A stretch of DNA of 35,729 nt from Halanaerobiaceae bacterium (GTDB taxonomy: Bacteria; Bacillota; Halanaerobiia; Halanaerobiales; Halarsenatibacteraceae): the NCBI GenBank assembly GCA_003554225.1, contig PWFW01000067.1, forward strand, positions 1 to 35,729, given 5' to 3'. Below are positions 1 through 8,767 of this stretch, one piece after another. Within the stretch, counting starts at the first letter, position 1; every line of letters starts with the position of its first letter. Below the pieces are notes generated by a model. That model ran no database searches and was not told the origin of the DNA. It saw only the letters and a list, made by a program, of their open reading frames with translations. The translations under genes and the position numbers were made by a program.

Positions 1-55
1 GTTATATTTTTGCAGATAAGGTCTTTATAAGGTAAACCGCCATGCCCCTCTGGGA

Positions 56-160
56 CACAACAATAGATGAAAATACAACAGCATATTTTCAAGATAAACT
101 ACCATGGCCCGTTAGTCCACAACAATAGATGAAAAAATCACGACATTTTTTCAAGATAAA
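56..160. repeat. Two hairpin repeats, period 62 bp, with a likely third remnant at the left edge
   Basis: The block CACAACAATAGATGA occurs at 56-70 and again at 118-132. Each copy is followed by an inverted repeat and then AGATAAA (92-98 and 154-160). Copy 1 pairs TGAAAATA (68-75) with TATTTTCA (84-91). Copy 2 pairs TGAAAAAAT (130-138) with ATTTTTTCA (145-153). The stem sequence differs between copies but pairing is kept, including one swapped T-A to A-T pair. The loops differ (8 and 6 bases). An AGATAA preceded by a T-run at 14-19 looks like the tail of another copy. The array may extend beyond the window. No function is recognised. Confidence 0.6.
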
Positions 161-180
161 GGTTTTATAGTTATAAAGAT

Positions 181-273
181 ATAACGGTTATTAGTTTATC
201 GTTTATTAAACATTGATCTTTTTGTATAACCATTACAGGTATATGCATTCTTGTTATAACAGTTATTAGTTTA
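181..273. repeat. 18-bp direct repeat pair 75 bp apart
   Basis: The sequence ATAAC(G/A)GTTATTAGTTTA is present at 181-198 and 256-273, with 17 of 18 bases identical. Both copies fall in the same reading frame and would read ITVISL. The frame after the stop at 214-216 reads through a hydrophobic stretch and ends in a lysine-rich tail at about 327-330, but it has no ATG, GTG or TTG start. I therefore treat it as repeated or decayed sequence, not as a gene. Confidence 0.45.
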
Positions 274-525
274 GCTGCTATAGGTATAGATGGATACAGG
301 TTTTTTAGCATAAAGAAAAGTAAAAAATAGAAAATCCCGGGATCCAAAAAATTTGAGTCTCAGGATAAAAAATCAGACGGAACTTATCGTCGTCCTCTGG
401 TGGAATGTTATACCAGCTGTTCAGAAAAAGACCCGGGCAGACAGAAAGGCAGAAAAAGCAGAGAAATTATTGTATATTATTGTATATTATAGAAAGGAAA
501 AAGTGCATGAGAGAAGCAGGATAAT

Positions 526-2199
526 TTAAAACCGACCGGAACGGAGAATTGAGATTACCAGCCAGATGCCCAGGATACCTGCCATGAAGAATCCCAGAAA
601 ACCAAAGAGAGGAATTCCCCGGAAGAGAGGCTGAACCCCGGTCTGAATGATCATAGAAGAGCCCACTATCAGGGAAGAAATTATCAGACTGATTGCCAGA
701 CGGTTGGAGGCAAAATCAATTTCATTGATCAGATCTTCCAGGTTTTGGTGTTTGAAACCCACAGATAAATCATTCCGGGCCAGTTTTTCCAGTATCAGGG
801 CAAAGTTTTCGGGATAATCTTTTATGCTGTTGCGAAACTGCCAGAGGCTTAAACCCAGACGCTTTAAGAGATTATCAGGACGGAAGCGGTCCTGGAGCAG
901 ATCTCCCAGAAAGTCATTGCCTATTTCCACAATATTAAAATCGGGATCCAGACCGGAGGCAACACCTTCACTTAAACCCAGGGCTCGGAAAAGCAGAAAA
1001 AATTCCTGAGGCAGTCTGATATGGTGCTTGAAGACAATTCGCTGGAGATCCTGGAACAATACTCTAAAATTAATATCTTCCAGCCGGCGGTTGTAATAAC
1101 TGTGGATGAACTCTTCAATGTCAATTAAGAGTTTGCGTTCGTTGAGATTCTCAGGGAGATCACCGATCTCTATTATTATATCCTTGATTCCCTCCACATT
1201 ACGGCGCAGCAGAGCGGCAAAGAGCAGAGCAAAGTAATCCCGATCGACCTTGCTGATCTGGCCCATCATGCCAAAATCGACATAGGCAAGTTTAGAGTCC
1301 TCCAGAATAAAAATATTCCCGGGATGGGGATCAGCATGGAAAAATCCATCAATCATAACCTGCTTGAGAAAGGCCTCAGCCCCCAGGCGGGAAAGCTTTT
1401 TGTTTTCAATCTCGGTGAAATCTTCAATTTTGCTGAGCCTCTGACCCTGAATCTCCTCCATTACCAGTACCCGGTCACTGCTGTAAACTTCATACACTTT
1501 AGGAACAACTATATCTTCATAGCCAGCGTGATTGGCCTTAAAGCGCCGGATATTACTGAGCTCCTGATTGAAGTTAAGCTCCTTAAAGAGAGATTCCCGG
1601 AATTCCTCCACCAGCCCTACCGGATCGATAAAATCCGGCAGAATTCCTCTATGCAGGGCTATCTCAGCAAGATCAGAGATTATTTCCAGGTCAACCCGAA
1701 CTCTTTTCTGGATTCCCGGACGCTGGATTTTAACTATAACCGGCTCTCCGGTTTTCAGCCGGGCCCTATGAGCCTGAGCGATGGAAGCTGCGGCGGTCGG
1801 TTCTTGAGAAAACTCCAGAAAAACCTCCTCCAGACAGTTCTCACCCAGCTCAGCCTCTAAAACCGTTGTTATTTGAGAAAAATCGACTGCAGGAACCTCA
1901 TCCTGCAGTCGACGAAATTCTTTGATATATTCTGGAGGCAGAATGTCCGGTCTGGTACTTAACAGCTGTCCCAGTTTGACATAGGTCGGTCCCAGCTCCT
2001 CCATAACCTGACGCAATCTTGGCGGCAGGCTGGCCGGCTCCTCCAGTTCCTTATCCCGGGAAAATCGATCCTCCAGGGGAACAAACCTTCTCAGCTCAAA
2101 GCGGTCCAGTAGAAATCCCAGACCGTTTTTTAGGAAGACCTGGCTGATTTCCCGGTATCTTTGAAAATGTTTGTATTTTTTCCTGAGATTAAATAGCAT
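526..2199 (-). CDS. AarF/ABC1/UbiB family kinase-like protein
   Basis: This is a 557-residue member of the ADCK/UbiB atypical kinase family, membrane-tethered proteins linked in other bacteria to isoprenoid lipid or quinone metabolism. Visible family motifs are the KxGQ motif (YVKLGQLLSTRPDILP), the alanine-rich loop AAASIAQAH replacing a P-loop, the lysine in VIVKIQRPG, the catalytic-loop segment FFHADPHPGNIF and the metal-binding YVDFGMMG. Two hydrophobic segments near the C-terminus are probably transmembrane. The start is the ATG at 2199, with CAGGAG about 12 bases upstream. It lies 18 bp after the phasin-like gene, so they are probably co-transcribed. No quinone biosynthesis gene is in the window, so the substrate is unknown. 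Family assignment is strong; function is not settled. Confidence 0.9.
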   Translation of the reverse strand: MLFNLRKKYKHFQRYREISQVFLKNGLGFLLDRFELRRFVPLEDRFSRDKELEEPASLPPRLRQVMEELGPTYVKLGQLLSTRPDILPPEYIKEFRRLQDEVPAVDFSQITTVLEAELGENCLEEVFLEFSQEPTAAASIAQAHRARLKTGEPVIVKIQRPGIQKRVRVDLEIISDLAEIALHRGILPDFIDPVGLVEEFRESLFKELNFNQELSNIRRFKANHAGYEDIVVPKVYEVYSSDRVLVMEEIQGQRLSKIEDFTEIENKKLSRLGAEAFLKQVMIDGFFHADPHPGNIFILEDSKLAYVDFGMMGQISKVDRDYFALLFAALLRRNVEGIKDIIIEIGDLPENLNERKLLIDIEEFIHSYYNRRLEDINFRVLFQDLQRIVFKHHIRLPQEFFLLFRALGLSEGVASGLDPDFNIVEIGNDFLGDLLQDRFRPDNLLKRLGLSLWQFRNSIKDYPENFALILEKLARNDLSVGFKHQNLEDLINEIDFASNRLAISLIISSLIVGSSMIIQTGVQPLFRGIPLFGFLGFFMAGILGIWLVISILRSGRF

Positions 2200-2217
2200 A
2201 GCAGACCAGAACTCCTG

Positions 2218-2535
2218 TTAATCTTCCGGGTTTTCGCTGCAGACTTCCTTGAGTCTGTCGACTTCCTTCTCCATAGCCGAAACCCTGCTGGTAATATTTT
2301 CCACATCTTCACTGGAGGAAAAACCCAGATCCTTAAGCTTCTTTTCAATCACCTTCTCAATCTCATCTTTTTTCTCATCGCCCCTCTGCTGCCACTTTTT
2401 TACGAGCTCCTCGCCCTGCTTGCGGGTAAGATCCCCCTCTTTCACAAGAGTGCTTATTACTTCTTCCAGCTTTTCCACGGTGAGATCGAGTGAGCCCAGT
2501 CCACGATATAAAATATCTTCCAGCTTTAATTTCAT
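2218..2535 (-). CDS. Small phasin-like coiled-coil protein
   Basis: This 105-residue protein is rich in Lys and Glu. It opens with a helical segment (MKLKLEDILYRGLGSLDL) followed by a region resembling the polyhydroxyalkanoate granule-associated (PhaF/PhaI, phasin-like) family: VEKLEEVISTLVKEGDLT, then EELVKKW. The last 40 residues (VENITSRVSAMEKEVDRL) have heptad-like spacing typical of a coiled coil. Such proteins bind granule surfaces or act as helical scaffolds. There is no PHA synthase in the window, so a storage role is not shown. The start ATG at 2535 has GGGAG about 10 bases upstream. It sits between secF and the UbiB-like gene, and the short gap to the latter suggests a shared transcript and perhaps a membrane-lipid role. 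Confidence 0.7.
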   Translation of the reverse strand: MKLKLEDILYRGLGSLDLTVEKLEEVISTLVKEGDLTRKQGEELVKKWQQRGDEKKDEIEKVIEKKLKDLGFSSSEDVENITSRVSAMEKEVDRLKEVCSENPED

Positions 2536-2624
2536 TGACCTTCAACTCCCTTCTATCTCTTTAATCTTCTTGAATTAAAAATTTACAGGGAATTACTGTT
2601 AGCTTCTAGCTCAGGGATTTATCT

Positions 2625-3521
2625 TTAAGATTTAGCTTTGGCTTTAGATCTAATATCCCAGCTGACCAGAATCGGGCTGGCTACAAAAATCGAGGAGTAG
2701 GTTCCCACTGCCAGGCCGATAAAGAGAGCCAGCATAAAGGTTCTGATGGCAGCACCACCAAAGAAATAAATGGCCAGTATGGCTACCAGGGTGGTCATGG
2801 AAGTGTTAATAGAACGGGGCAGGGTGTCGACAACCGCCCGGTTAGCCTGTTCGATAAAGGGCATTTTTCGATAAAGTTTCATGTTCTCCCGTATCCTGTC
2901 AAAGATAACGATGGTATCGTTAATGGAATAACCAACGATGGTGAGAAGTGCGGCAACAAAGGCGGTATTGATCTCCCGGCCCAGCAGGGCAAAGATACCC
3001 ACGGTAAAAATTACATCATGGGAGAGAGTGGCCAGGGTGGTAATGGCAAATTTTGGCTCAAAGCGAAAGCTGATATAGGCCACCATGGCGAGACCGGCTA
3101 CCAGTAGAGCCAGAAGCGCCTGTCTTCTCAGCTCCTCTCCGATGGTGGGTCCTACCATGTCGGTCCGTAAAACTTCAGCTCCGGAAAATTCTGCCAGCAC
3201 AGCATTTTCCACCTGTTCAATCTCATCAGGTGCCAGCTCACCGGTTCTGATAATAATGCCCTGATACTCATCTTCAGTGGTGGTCTGCAGGGTGGCATCC
3301 TCTGCAATGCCAACCTCGGTCAGCACTCCCCGAACATCTTCAGTAGTTACTTCCTCTGCAAAACTGAATTCTATAATAGGCCCCCCGGCAAAATCAATCC
3401 CGAGATTGAGACCAAAAACCAGAAGAGAGAGCAGGGATAATATTACAACTGCTCCCCCTACAATAAACCAGATTTTCCTTTTACCCATTAAATCAAGTTT
3501 GCTGCTGTCAAAATTAAACAT
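2625..3521 (-). CDS. secF: Protein translocase subunit SecF
   Basis: SecF works with SecD in the cytoplasmic membrane, using the proton or sodium gradient to pull exported proteins through SecYEG. The N-terminal membrane segment is followed by the family motif GLNLGIDFAGG and a periplasmic domain. The conserved membrane core includes VGYSINDTIVIFDRIRENM near residues 200-220. I place the start at the ATG at 3521 (MFNFDSSKLDL), because AGGGGGG lies 9 bases upstream and it overlaps the secD stop by only 8 bp. A longer frame from 3545 would overlap secD by 32 bp and lacks such a site. Translation is probably coupled to secD. Length (298 residues) is normal for the family. Confidence 0.97.
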   Translation of the reverse strand: MFNFDSSKLDLMGKRKIWFIVGGAVVILSLLSLLVFGLNLGIDFAGGPIIEFSFAEEVTTEDVRGVLTEVGIAEDATLQTTTEDEYQGIIIRTGELAPDEIEQVENAVLAEFSGAEVLRTDMVGPTIGEELRRQALLALLVAGLAMVAYISFRFEPKFAITTLATLSHDVIFTVGIFALLGREINTAFVAALLTIVGYSINDTIVIFDRIRENMKLYRKMPFIEQANRAVVDTLPRSINTSMTTLVAILAIYFFGGAAIRTFMLALFIGLAVGTYSSIFVASPILVSWDIRSKAKAKS

Positions 3522-4737
3522 TCTGCTGAACCCCCCTGTTGGCACCGAAGGACTGCTCGGTCTGGATCATACTGGACTGAGAAAATACATCTATCAGACT
3601 TCTGGTAATCAGGAAGGCTGTAAACATGCTGACCAGTATACCGATAATCAGGGTGACGGCAAATCCTCTGACAGCACCGGTAGTAAAGTAGGCCAGGATT
3701 GAAGCCGTAATCAATGTCGTAACATTGGCATCAACGATAGTGATATAGGCCCGCTTAAAGCCGGCATCGATTGCTGCCCTGATGCTCTTACCGCTGTTGC
3801 GTTCGTCCTTGATGCGCTCAAAGATAATAATGTTGGCGTCGACAGCCATACCGATGGAGAGAATGATACCGGCAATCCCGGGCAGAGTTAAAACTGCCTG
3901 CAGACCTGCCAGGGTTCCCATCATCACAATTCCATAGATGATCAGGCTCGAGGCTGCCAGAATTCCAGGAAACTTATAATAAAAGATCATATAAAGTGCT
4001 ACCAGCGCCAGGCCGATCAGACCGGCTCTGATGCTCTGCTGAATGGCTATTGCCCCCAGGGTTGGGCCTACAGTCCGGCTTTCCATTACCTCTACCGGCA
4101 CCGGCAGGGCACCTTCGCGAATCAGAATGGCATGCTCTTCAGCCTCTCTGACGTTAGCATAGCCGGTTATCTGACCCTGATCTCTGATTACCGACTGAAC
4201 TGTGGGGTTGGTAAGCTGCTCATCATCGAGATATATCCCGATCCGCTGCCCCATATACATCCGGGTAATTTCTTCAAATTCTCGAGATCCCTCGCGATCC
4301 AGCTGGAAGGAGACCACTGCCCGCCCGTGCTCATCATAACTGGCTCTGGCATCTGTTATTCTATCACCGGTTAAGAGCACTTCTCCCTCGGGGTTGCGGA
4401 TGGTTAACATGGCTGTCCGGCCGATGGTTTGAATTGCCTCCGAGGGATTATCCACCGCCGGCAGCTCGACGATGATGCGGTCCGAACCCTCGGTCTGAAT
4501 GACCGGTTCTGATAAACCCAGTTCGTTGACCCTTCTCTCGATTACACTGACAATTCCTGCCATAGTTTCTCGATCAATCGTCCTGCCCTCGGTCTCCTGA
4601 GCCTGCAGCACGATATGAGCCCCGCCCTCCAGGTCCAGACCGAGATTTATGCCGTAAAAAGAATAAAGAAATATTGCCAGAGCTATAACCCCGACAATGA
4701 AGGCAATTTTCAGCCTCCGCTTTTGTTTATACCTCAT
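3514..4737 (-). CDS. secD: Protein translocase subunit SecD
   Basis: This is the 407-residue partner of SecF. It shows the N-terminal membrane anchor followed by GLDLEGGAHIVL, the first periplasmic domain with PAVDNPSEAIQTIG, and the membrane block AVDANIIIFERIKDE where the transport-coupling Asp lies. It is the short SecD form seen in many Firmicutes and Thermotogae, without the large insert of the E. coli protein. The ATG at 4737 has a perfect AGGAGG 8 bases upstream. It begins 50 bp after the lepB stop and overlaps secF, so lepB-secD-secF reads as one export operon. Confidence 0.97.
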   Translation of the reverse strand: MRYKQKRRLKIAFIVGVIALAIFLYSFYGINLGLDLEGGAHIVLQAQETEGRTIDRETMAGIVSVIERRVNELGLSEPVIQTEGSDRIIVELPAVDNPSEAIQTIGRTAMLTIRNPEGEVLLTGDRITDARASYDEHGRAVVSFQLDREGSREFEEITRMYMGQRIGIYLDDEQLTNPTVQSVIRDQGQITGYANVREAEEHAILIREGALPVPVEVMESRTVGPTLGAIAIQQSIRAGLIGLALVALYMIFYYKFPGILAASSLIIYGIVMMGTLAGLQAVLTLPGIAGIILSIGMAVDANIIIFERIKDERNSGKSIRAAIDAGFKRAYITIVDANVTTLITASILAYFTTGAVRGFAVTLIIGILVSMFTAFLITRSLIDVFSQSSMIQTEQSFGANRGVQQNV

Positions 4738-4787
4738 AAATTCATCCTCCTACAAAATAAAAATAATTTTAGAAAAATAAAAGATGA

Positions 4788-5342
4788 TTATTCCTGGTTA
4801 TCAATATTATATTCCTCGTGATCCAGTATTCTCATCTCGCTCAGGGGCCAGAAAACCCAGAAGGCTTTGCCGTGAATGGAATCTCTATCAACATAACCAA
4901 CCAGCCCGGGAAATCTGCTGTCGGCACTGTGATTGCGGTTATCACCCAGCACAAAATATTCTCCCTCGGGAACCTCAAAGGGGCCTGAATCTCCGATATC
5001 GCGCATCTCTTCCTTGATATAATCCTCTTCCAGCGGTTCTCCATTAACATAAACCTGCCCTTCCCTGATATAAACGGTGTCACCAGGCAGGCCAATTACC
5101 CGCTTAATATATCTCTGATCGCTGGCACCCTGAGGAGTAAAGACCACTATCTCCCCCCGCTGGGGGTCGCGAAAACGATAAATTATCTTATTAGCTATAA
5201 GCCTCTCTCCATTATCCAGGGTTTCCTGCATGGAGCTGCCTTCCACCACAAAGGATTGGGCCACAAAAGTAATAATTAAAAAGGCCAGCACACCTGCAAT
5301 GACCAGCGATTGAATAAATTCCTTGATATCACCCTTATCCAC
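4788..5342 (-). CDS. lepB: Signal peptidase I
   Basis: This 184-residue membrane serine protease removes signal peptides from proteins delivered by the Sec system. One transmembrane helix (about residues 12-32) precedes the catalytic Ser37 in GSSMQETL. The general-base Lys80 is in QRYIKRVIGLPGD, and the C-terminal box is YFVLGDNRNHSADSR. The start codon is GTG at 5342, supported by AGGAGG about 9 bases upstream. Its position between yajC and secD is notable: those two are usually adjacent, so this looks like insertion of a functionally matching gene into the export operon. Confidence 0.96.
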   Translation of the reverse strand: MDKGDIKEFIQSLVIAGVLAFLIITFVAQSFVVEGSSMQETLDNGERLIANKIIYRFRDPQRGEIVVFTPQGASDQRYIKRVIGLPGDTVYIREGQVYVNGEPLEEDYIKEEMRDIGDSGPFEVPEGEYFVLGDNRNHSADSRFPGLVGYVDRDSIHGKAFWVFWPLSEMRILDHEEYNIDNQE

Positions 5343-5385
5343 AGAAGTTACCTCCTATTTAAAAATCTACCCGGTCAAACCCTTA

Positions 5386-5410
5386 AACAGCCGAAAATCT
5401 TCGGCTTGTT
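5386..5410 (-). terminator. Stem-loop between yajC and lepB, weak terminator candidate
   Basis: AGCCGAA and TTCGGCT form a 7-bp stem around a 4-base loop. It extends by AAC/GTT with one bulged base. On the minus strand the stem is followed by GTTTAAGGGTTTG, a poor U-tract. It could attenuate read-through from yajC into lepB or stabilise an mRNA end. It sits about 45 bases ahead of the lepB start. Confidence 0.35.
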
Positions 5411-5543
5411 AGCCTGCTATTTATTTTTTATCTCTTTGTCTGGGTGTAATAATTGAAGAATCCTGAATGATAGTACAATCAGCAAAATAAAACTAATAAA
5501 ATCAATAAATTCTGATCCAGGGCTCTACTGCCATATTTTACAA

Positions 5544-5825
5544 CTATTCCTCTTCAGCCTCATCCTTCTGTCTGGCAATCTGGCTGATGGAACTCTTCAT
5601 CATTTCAATATCAACTTCGGGAGAGATTCTCAGCCTGACGATATTATCTTTAATTTTGATTATTTTACCTCTGATGCCGCCAGCAGAAATTATTTCATCT
5701 CCGACCTCAAGGTTGTCCAGCATCTCCTGATGCTGCTTTTGCTGTTTCTTCTGAGGCCTGATCAGGAAAAACCAGAAGACCCCAAAGATTAAAATCCAGG
5801 GGATCAAAGAAACTACAACTTCCAT
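5544..5825 (-). CDS. yajC: Sec translocase accessory protein YajC
   Basis: This 93-residue protein has one N-terminal transmembrane helix (SLIPWILIFGVFWFFLI), the family signature RPQKKQQKQHQEML and then a small KOW-like fold with VGDEIISAGGIRGKI. YajC associates with SecDF near the translocon; its exact contribution is mild and not fully defined. AGGAGG lies 8 bases before the ATG at 5825. A good promoter lies about 65-95 bases upstream, so this gene probably opens the yajC-lepB-secD-secF transcript. The acidic C-terminal tail (QKDEAEEE) fits the acidic bias expected in a halophile, which is only suggestive. Confidence 0.96.
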   Translation of the reverse strand: MEVVVSLIPWILIFGVFWFFLIRPQKKQQKQHQEMLDNLEVGDEIISAGGIRGKIIKIKDNIVRLRISPEVDIEMMKSSISQIARQKDEAEEE

Positions 5826-5889
5826 TAATATTCCTCCTTAATTTTTCATATTTCATCCTGCCATATTTTTTTTATTGTTTTCCTTTACT

Positions 5890-5918
5890 ATTATAATATC
5901 TTATACCATTAATTACAA
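5890..5918 (-). promoter_or_regulatory. Sigma-70 type promoter for yajC
   Basis: On the minus strand TTGTAA (5913-5918) is separated by exactly 17 bases from a perfect TATAAT (5890-5895). Transcription would begin near 5883, leaving a leader of about 58 bases with a strong AGGAGG before yajC. Confidence 0.65.
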
Positions 5919-6007
5919 GAGATTTTACCGGGAGAAGGTTATTTTTTCACCTTAAGTGGAATTTCCCGTGCTATCAGCCAGAAAATAACAGCTGCTCACT
6001 GCCTTAT

Positions 6008-6106
6008 CTGACCTGGCTGTCCTGACTGTTCTGACTGCTCTAACTGCCCTGACTGCTCTGACTGCCTTAATTGCCCTGACTGCTCTGGCTGTCCTGACTG
6101 CTCTGG
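6008..6106. repeat. 9-bp tandem repeat (minisatellite), 11 units
   Basis: Eleven imperfect units of the form CTGCTCTGA / CTGCCCTGA run head to tail in the gap after tgt. Typical variants are CTGTCCTGA, CTGCTCTGG and CTGCCTTAA. The array starts 9 bases beyond the tgt stop codon and ends upstream of the yajC promoter. Because 9 is a multiple of 3, it creates an open frame reading AVR repeats on the minus strand. That frame has no ribosome binding site and I do not regard it as a gene. Confidence 0.8.
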
Positions 6107-6114
6107 GATAGCTG

Positions 6115-7245
<1,131 letters not shown>

Positions 7246-7444
7246 TTATCAGTCCTTTTCTTCACAAATTAATATCTACATGAGCAGCGAGCCTCGATCA
7301 AAGACAGGGAGCTGAAAATAATTGAAAAATCATGTGTCGGGATAAAAATCTGTTTTTAAGTTTTAAAGGGGAAACCGGGGAAACCGGCACAATCCTTTAT
7401 CACCCGGGTAAATAATTGCCCCCAGCAAAGTAATTAAATAGCAA

Positions 7445-8512
7445 TTAAATAATTAACATTGCATCACCAAAACTGTAAAACCTGTACTCCCTCCGGATGG
7501 CTTCCTGATAGGCCTGCATGATATTCTCCCTGCCGGCCAGAGCTGAGACCAGCATCAGGAGAGTCGATTTGGGCAGATGAAAGTTGGTTAAAAGCCCATC
7601 GATCATCTGAAAATTATAGCCGGGATAGATGAAAATATCGGTCCAGCCCTGCCGTCCCTCCCCCTGAATAATGGAGCTTGAGGCCCCCTCCAGGGTCCGG
7701 GTGACAGTGGTTCCAACTGCAATGATCCGACCGCCGGATTCTCTGGTCCGATTAATTTCCCGGGCTGTCTCCTGGCTGACCTCAAAATATTCGGCATGCA
7801 TTTCATGCTCCTCCACCTCAGCAGTACGGACCGGGCGGAAAGTGCCGAGTCCGACATGCAGGGTGATAAAACTTAAGTCTATCCCGCTCTCCTTAAGCTC
7901 ATCGAGAAGTTCATCGGTAAAATGCAGGCCGGCAGTCGGGGCTGCCGCCGAGCCTTCCCGGCTGGCATAGACAGTCTGATAACGCTCCGGATCTCCGGTA
8001 TATTCAGTAATGTAGGGGGGCAGAGGCATCTCGCCCAGAGTCTCAAGTCTCTCTTTAAGTCTGCCGGGAGGATTAAACTCCAGAATCCGACCGCCAAAAT
8101 CTGTATAATCCAGGCATTGGGCTATGATCTCTCCCTCATTATCCTGTTCCGAATTCTGCTCTGAATCTTGCCTATCTCCGCTAAAAACTATTTTAGTTTC
8201 CTGCTTTACCCGCCGGCCGGGCTTAACCAGAACCTCCCAGCGGTCGGGCTTAATCTCATTTAACAGCAGCACTTCAATATCAATGCCTGAGGATACTTTC
8301 TCTCCATAAAGCCGGGCTGGAATTACCCTGCTGTCATTTAAAACCAGCCGGTCGCCGGTTCTGAGAAAATCACCTAATTGAAAAAATTTAGCATGCTCCC
8401 TTATTCCTCCGGATTTATTTAAAACCAGGAGCCGGGATTGATCCCGCCGGGAGGACGGTTCCTGGGCTATCAACCTCTCCGGCAGTTGATAATCAAAATC
8501 CTTAACCTCCAT
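7445..8512 (-). CDS. queA: S-adenosylmethionine:tRNA ribosyltransferase-isomerase
   Basis: QueA transfers and isomerises the ribosyl part of AdoMet onto preQ1 in tRNA, giving epoxyqueuosine. The 355-residue protein shows [14 protein letters not shown] at the N-terminus, [39 protein letters not shown] and the C-terminal [19 protein letters not shown] short acidic, Gln-rich insert ([17 protein letters not shown], near residues 110-130) sits in a surface loop and is not part of the usual core. The ATG at 8512 is preceded by GGGGG 9 bases away. It works with tgt just downstream. Confidence 0.97.
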   Translation of the reverse strand: MEVKDFDYQLPERLIAQEPSSRRDQSRLLVLNKSGGIREHAKFFQLGDFLRTGDRLVLNDSRVIPARLYGEKVSSGIDIEVLLLNEIKPDRWEVLVKPGRRVKQETKIVFSGDRQDSEQNSEQDNEGEIIAQCLDYTDFGGRILEFNPPGRLKERLETLGEMPLPPYITEYTGDPERYQTVYASREGSAAAPTAGLHFTDELLDELKESGIDLSFITLHVGLGTFRPVRTAEVEEHEMHAEYFEVSQETAREINRTRESGGRIIAVGTTVTRTLEGASSSIIQGEGRQGWTDIFIYPGYNFQMIDGLLTNFHLPKSTLLMLVSALAGRENIMQAYQEAIRREYRFYSFGDAMLII

Positions 8513-8767
8513 CTAAAGAAACCCCCATTAACTCTAAAGTAATCTCTCATGCTCCACTCATGCTCCAGCAAAATAAGAAAAATTATTGAAAATATTTACA
8601 GCCTGTATTCAAGGCAAACAAATGCCGCTGATGCAAACTTTAGCCTGAGTTAAAAACCCAGGAAAAATTCTCTGCAGGTCCGGGATATCCTGAATGATAC
8701 TAAATCATATCCCAAGCAGCATAGATCAGGCCATTGTCCTCATATCCCTCCAGATTAATCAGTAAAA
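8513..8767. other. Gap between ruvB and queA with an inverted repeat
   Basis: No gene is supported here. GGGATAT (8682-8688) and ATATCCC (8707-8713) form a 7-bp inverted repeat enclosing a smaller TGAT/ATCA one. There is no U-tract immediately after the stem, so it is not a convincing terminator. An 11-bp direct repeat CTCATGCTCCA lies just upstream of queA. No confident promoter was found. Confidence 0.4.

Larger units (their letters stand above)
1..525. other. Gene-free AT-rich repeat region
   Basis: No reading frame here has a credible start, ribosome binding site and length. The stretch is visibly richer in A and T than the genes to its right. It holds a cluster of hairpin-forming repeats (about 5-160), a 75-bp-spaced direct repeat (181-198 and 256-273) and a 10-bp doublet near 467-491. 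The ubiB-like gene ends at 526 transcribing leftward, so this is its downstream region, but I see no clean intrinsic terminator with a U-tract. A perfect palindrome ATCCCGGGAT lies near 332-341 without a loop. Confidence 0.6.

Noticed and set aside
1-160. CRISPR array
   Set aside because: Only two to three units; the variable part is a hairpin arm and loop rather than a unique spacer, and no cas genes are present.
1324-1860. Plus-strand open frame of 178 codons opposite the UbiB-like gene
   Set aside because: Antisense to a well-supported kinase-like gene; no family features and no start signal.
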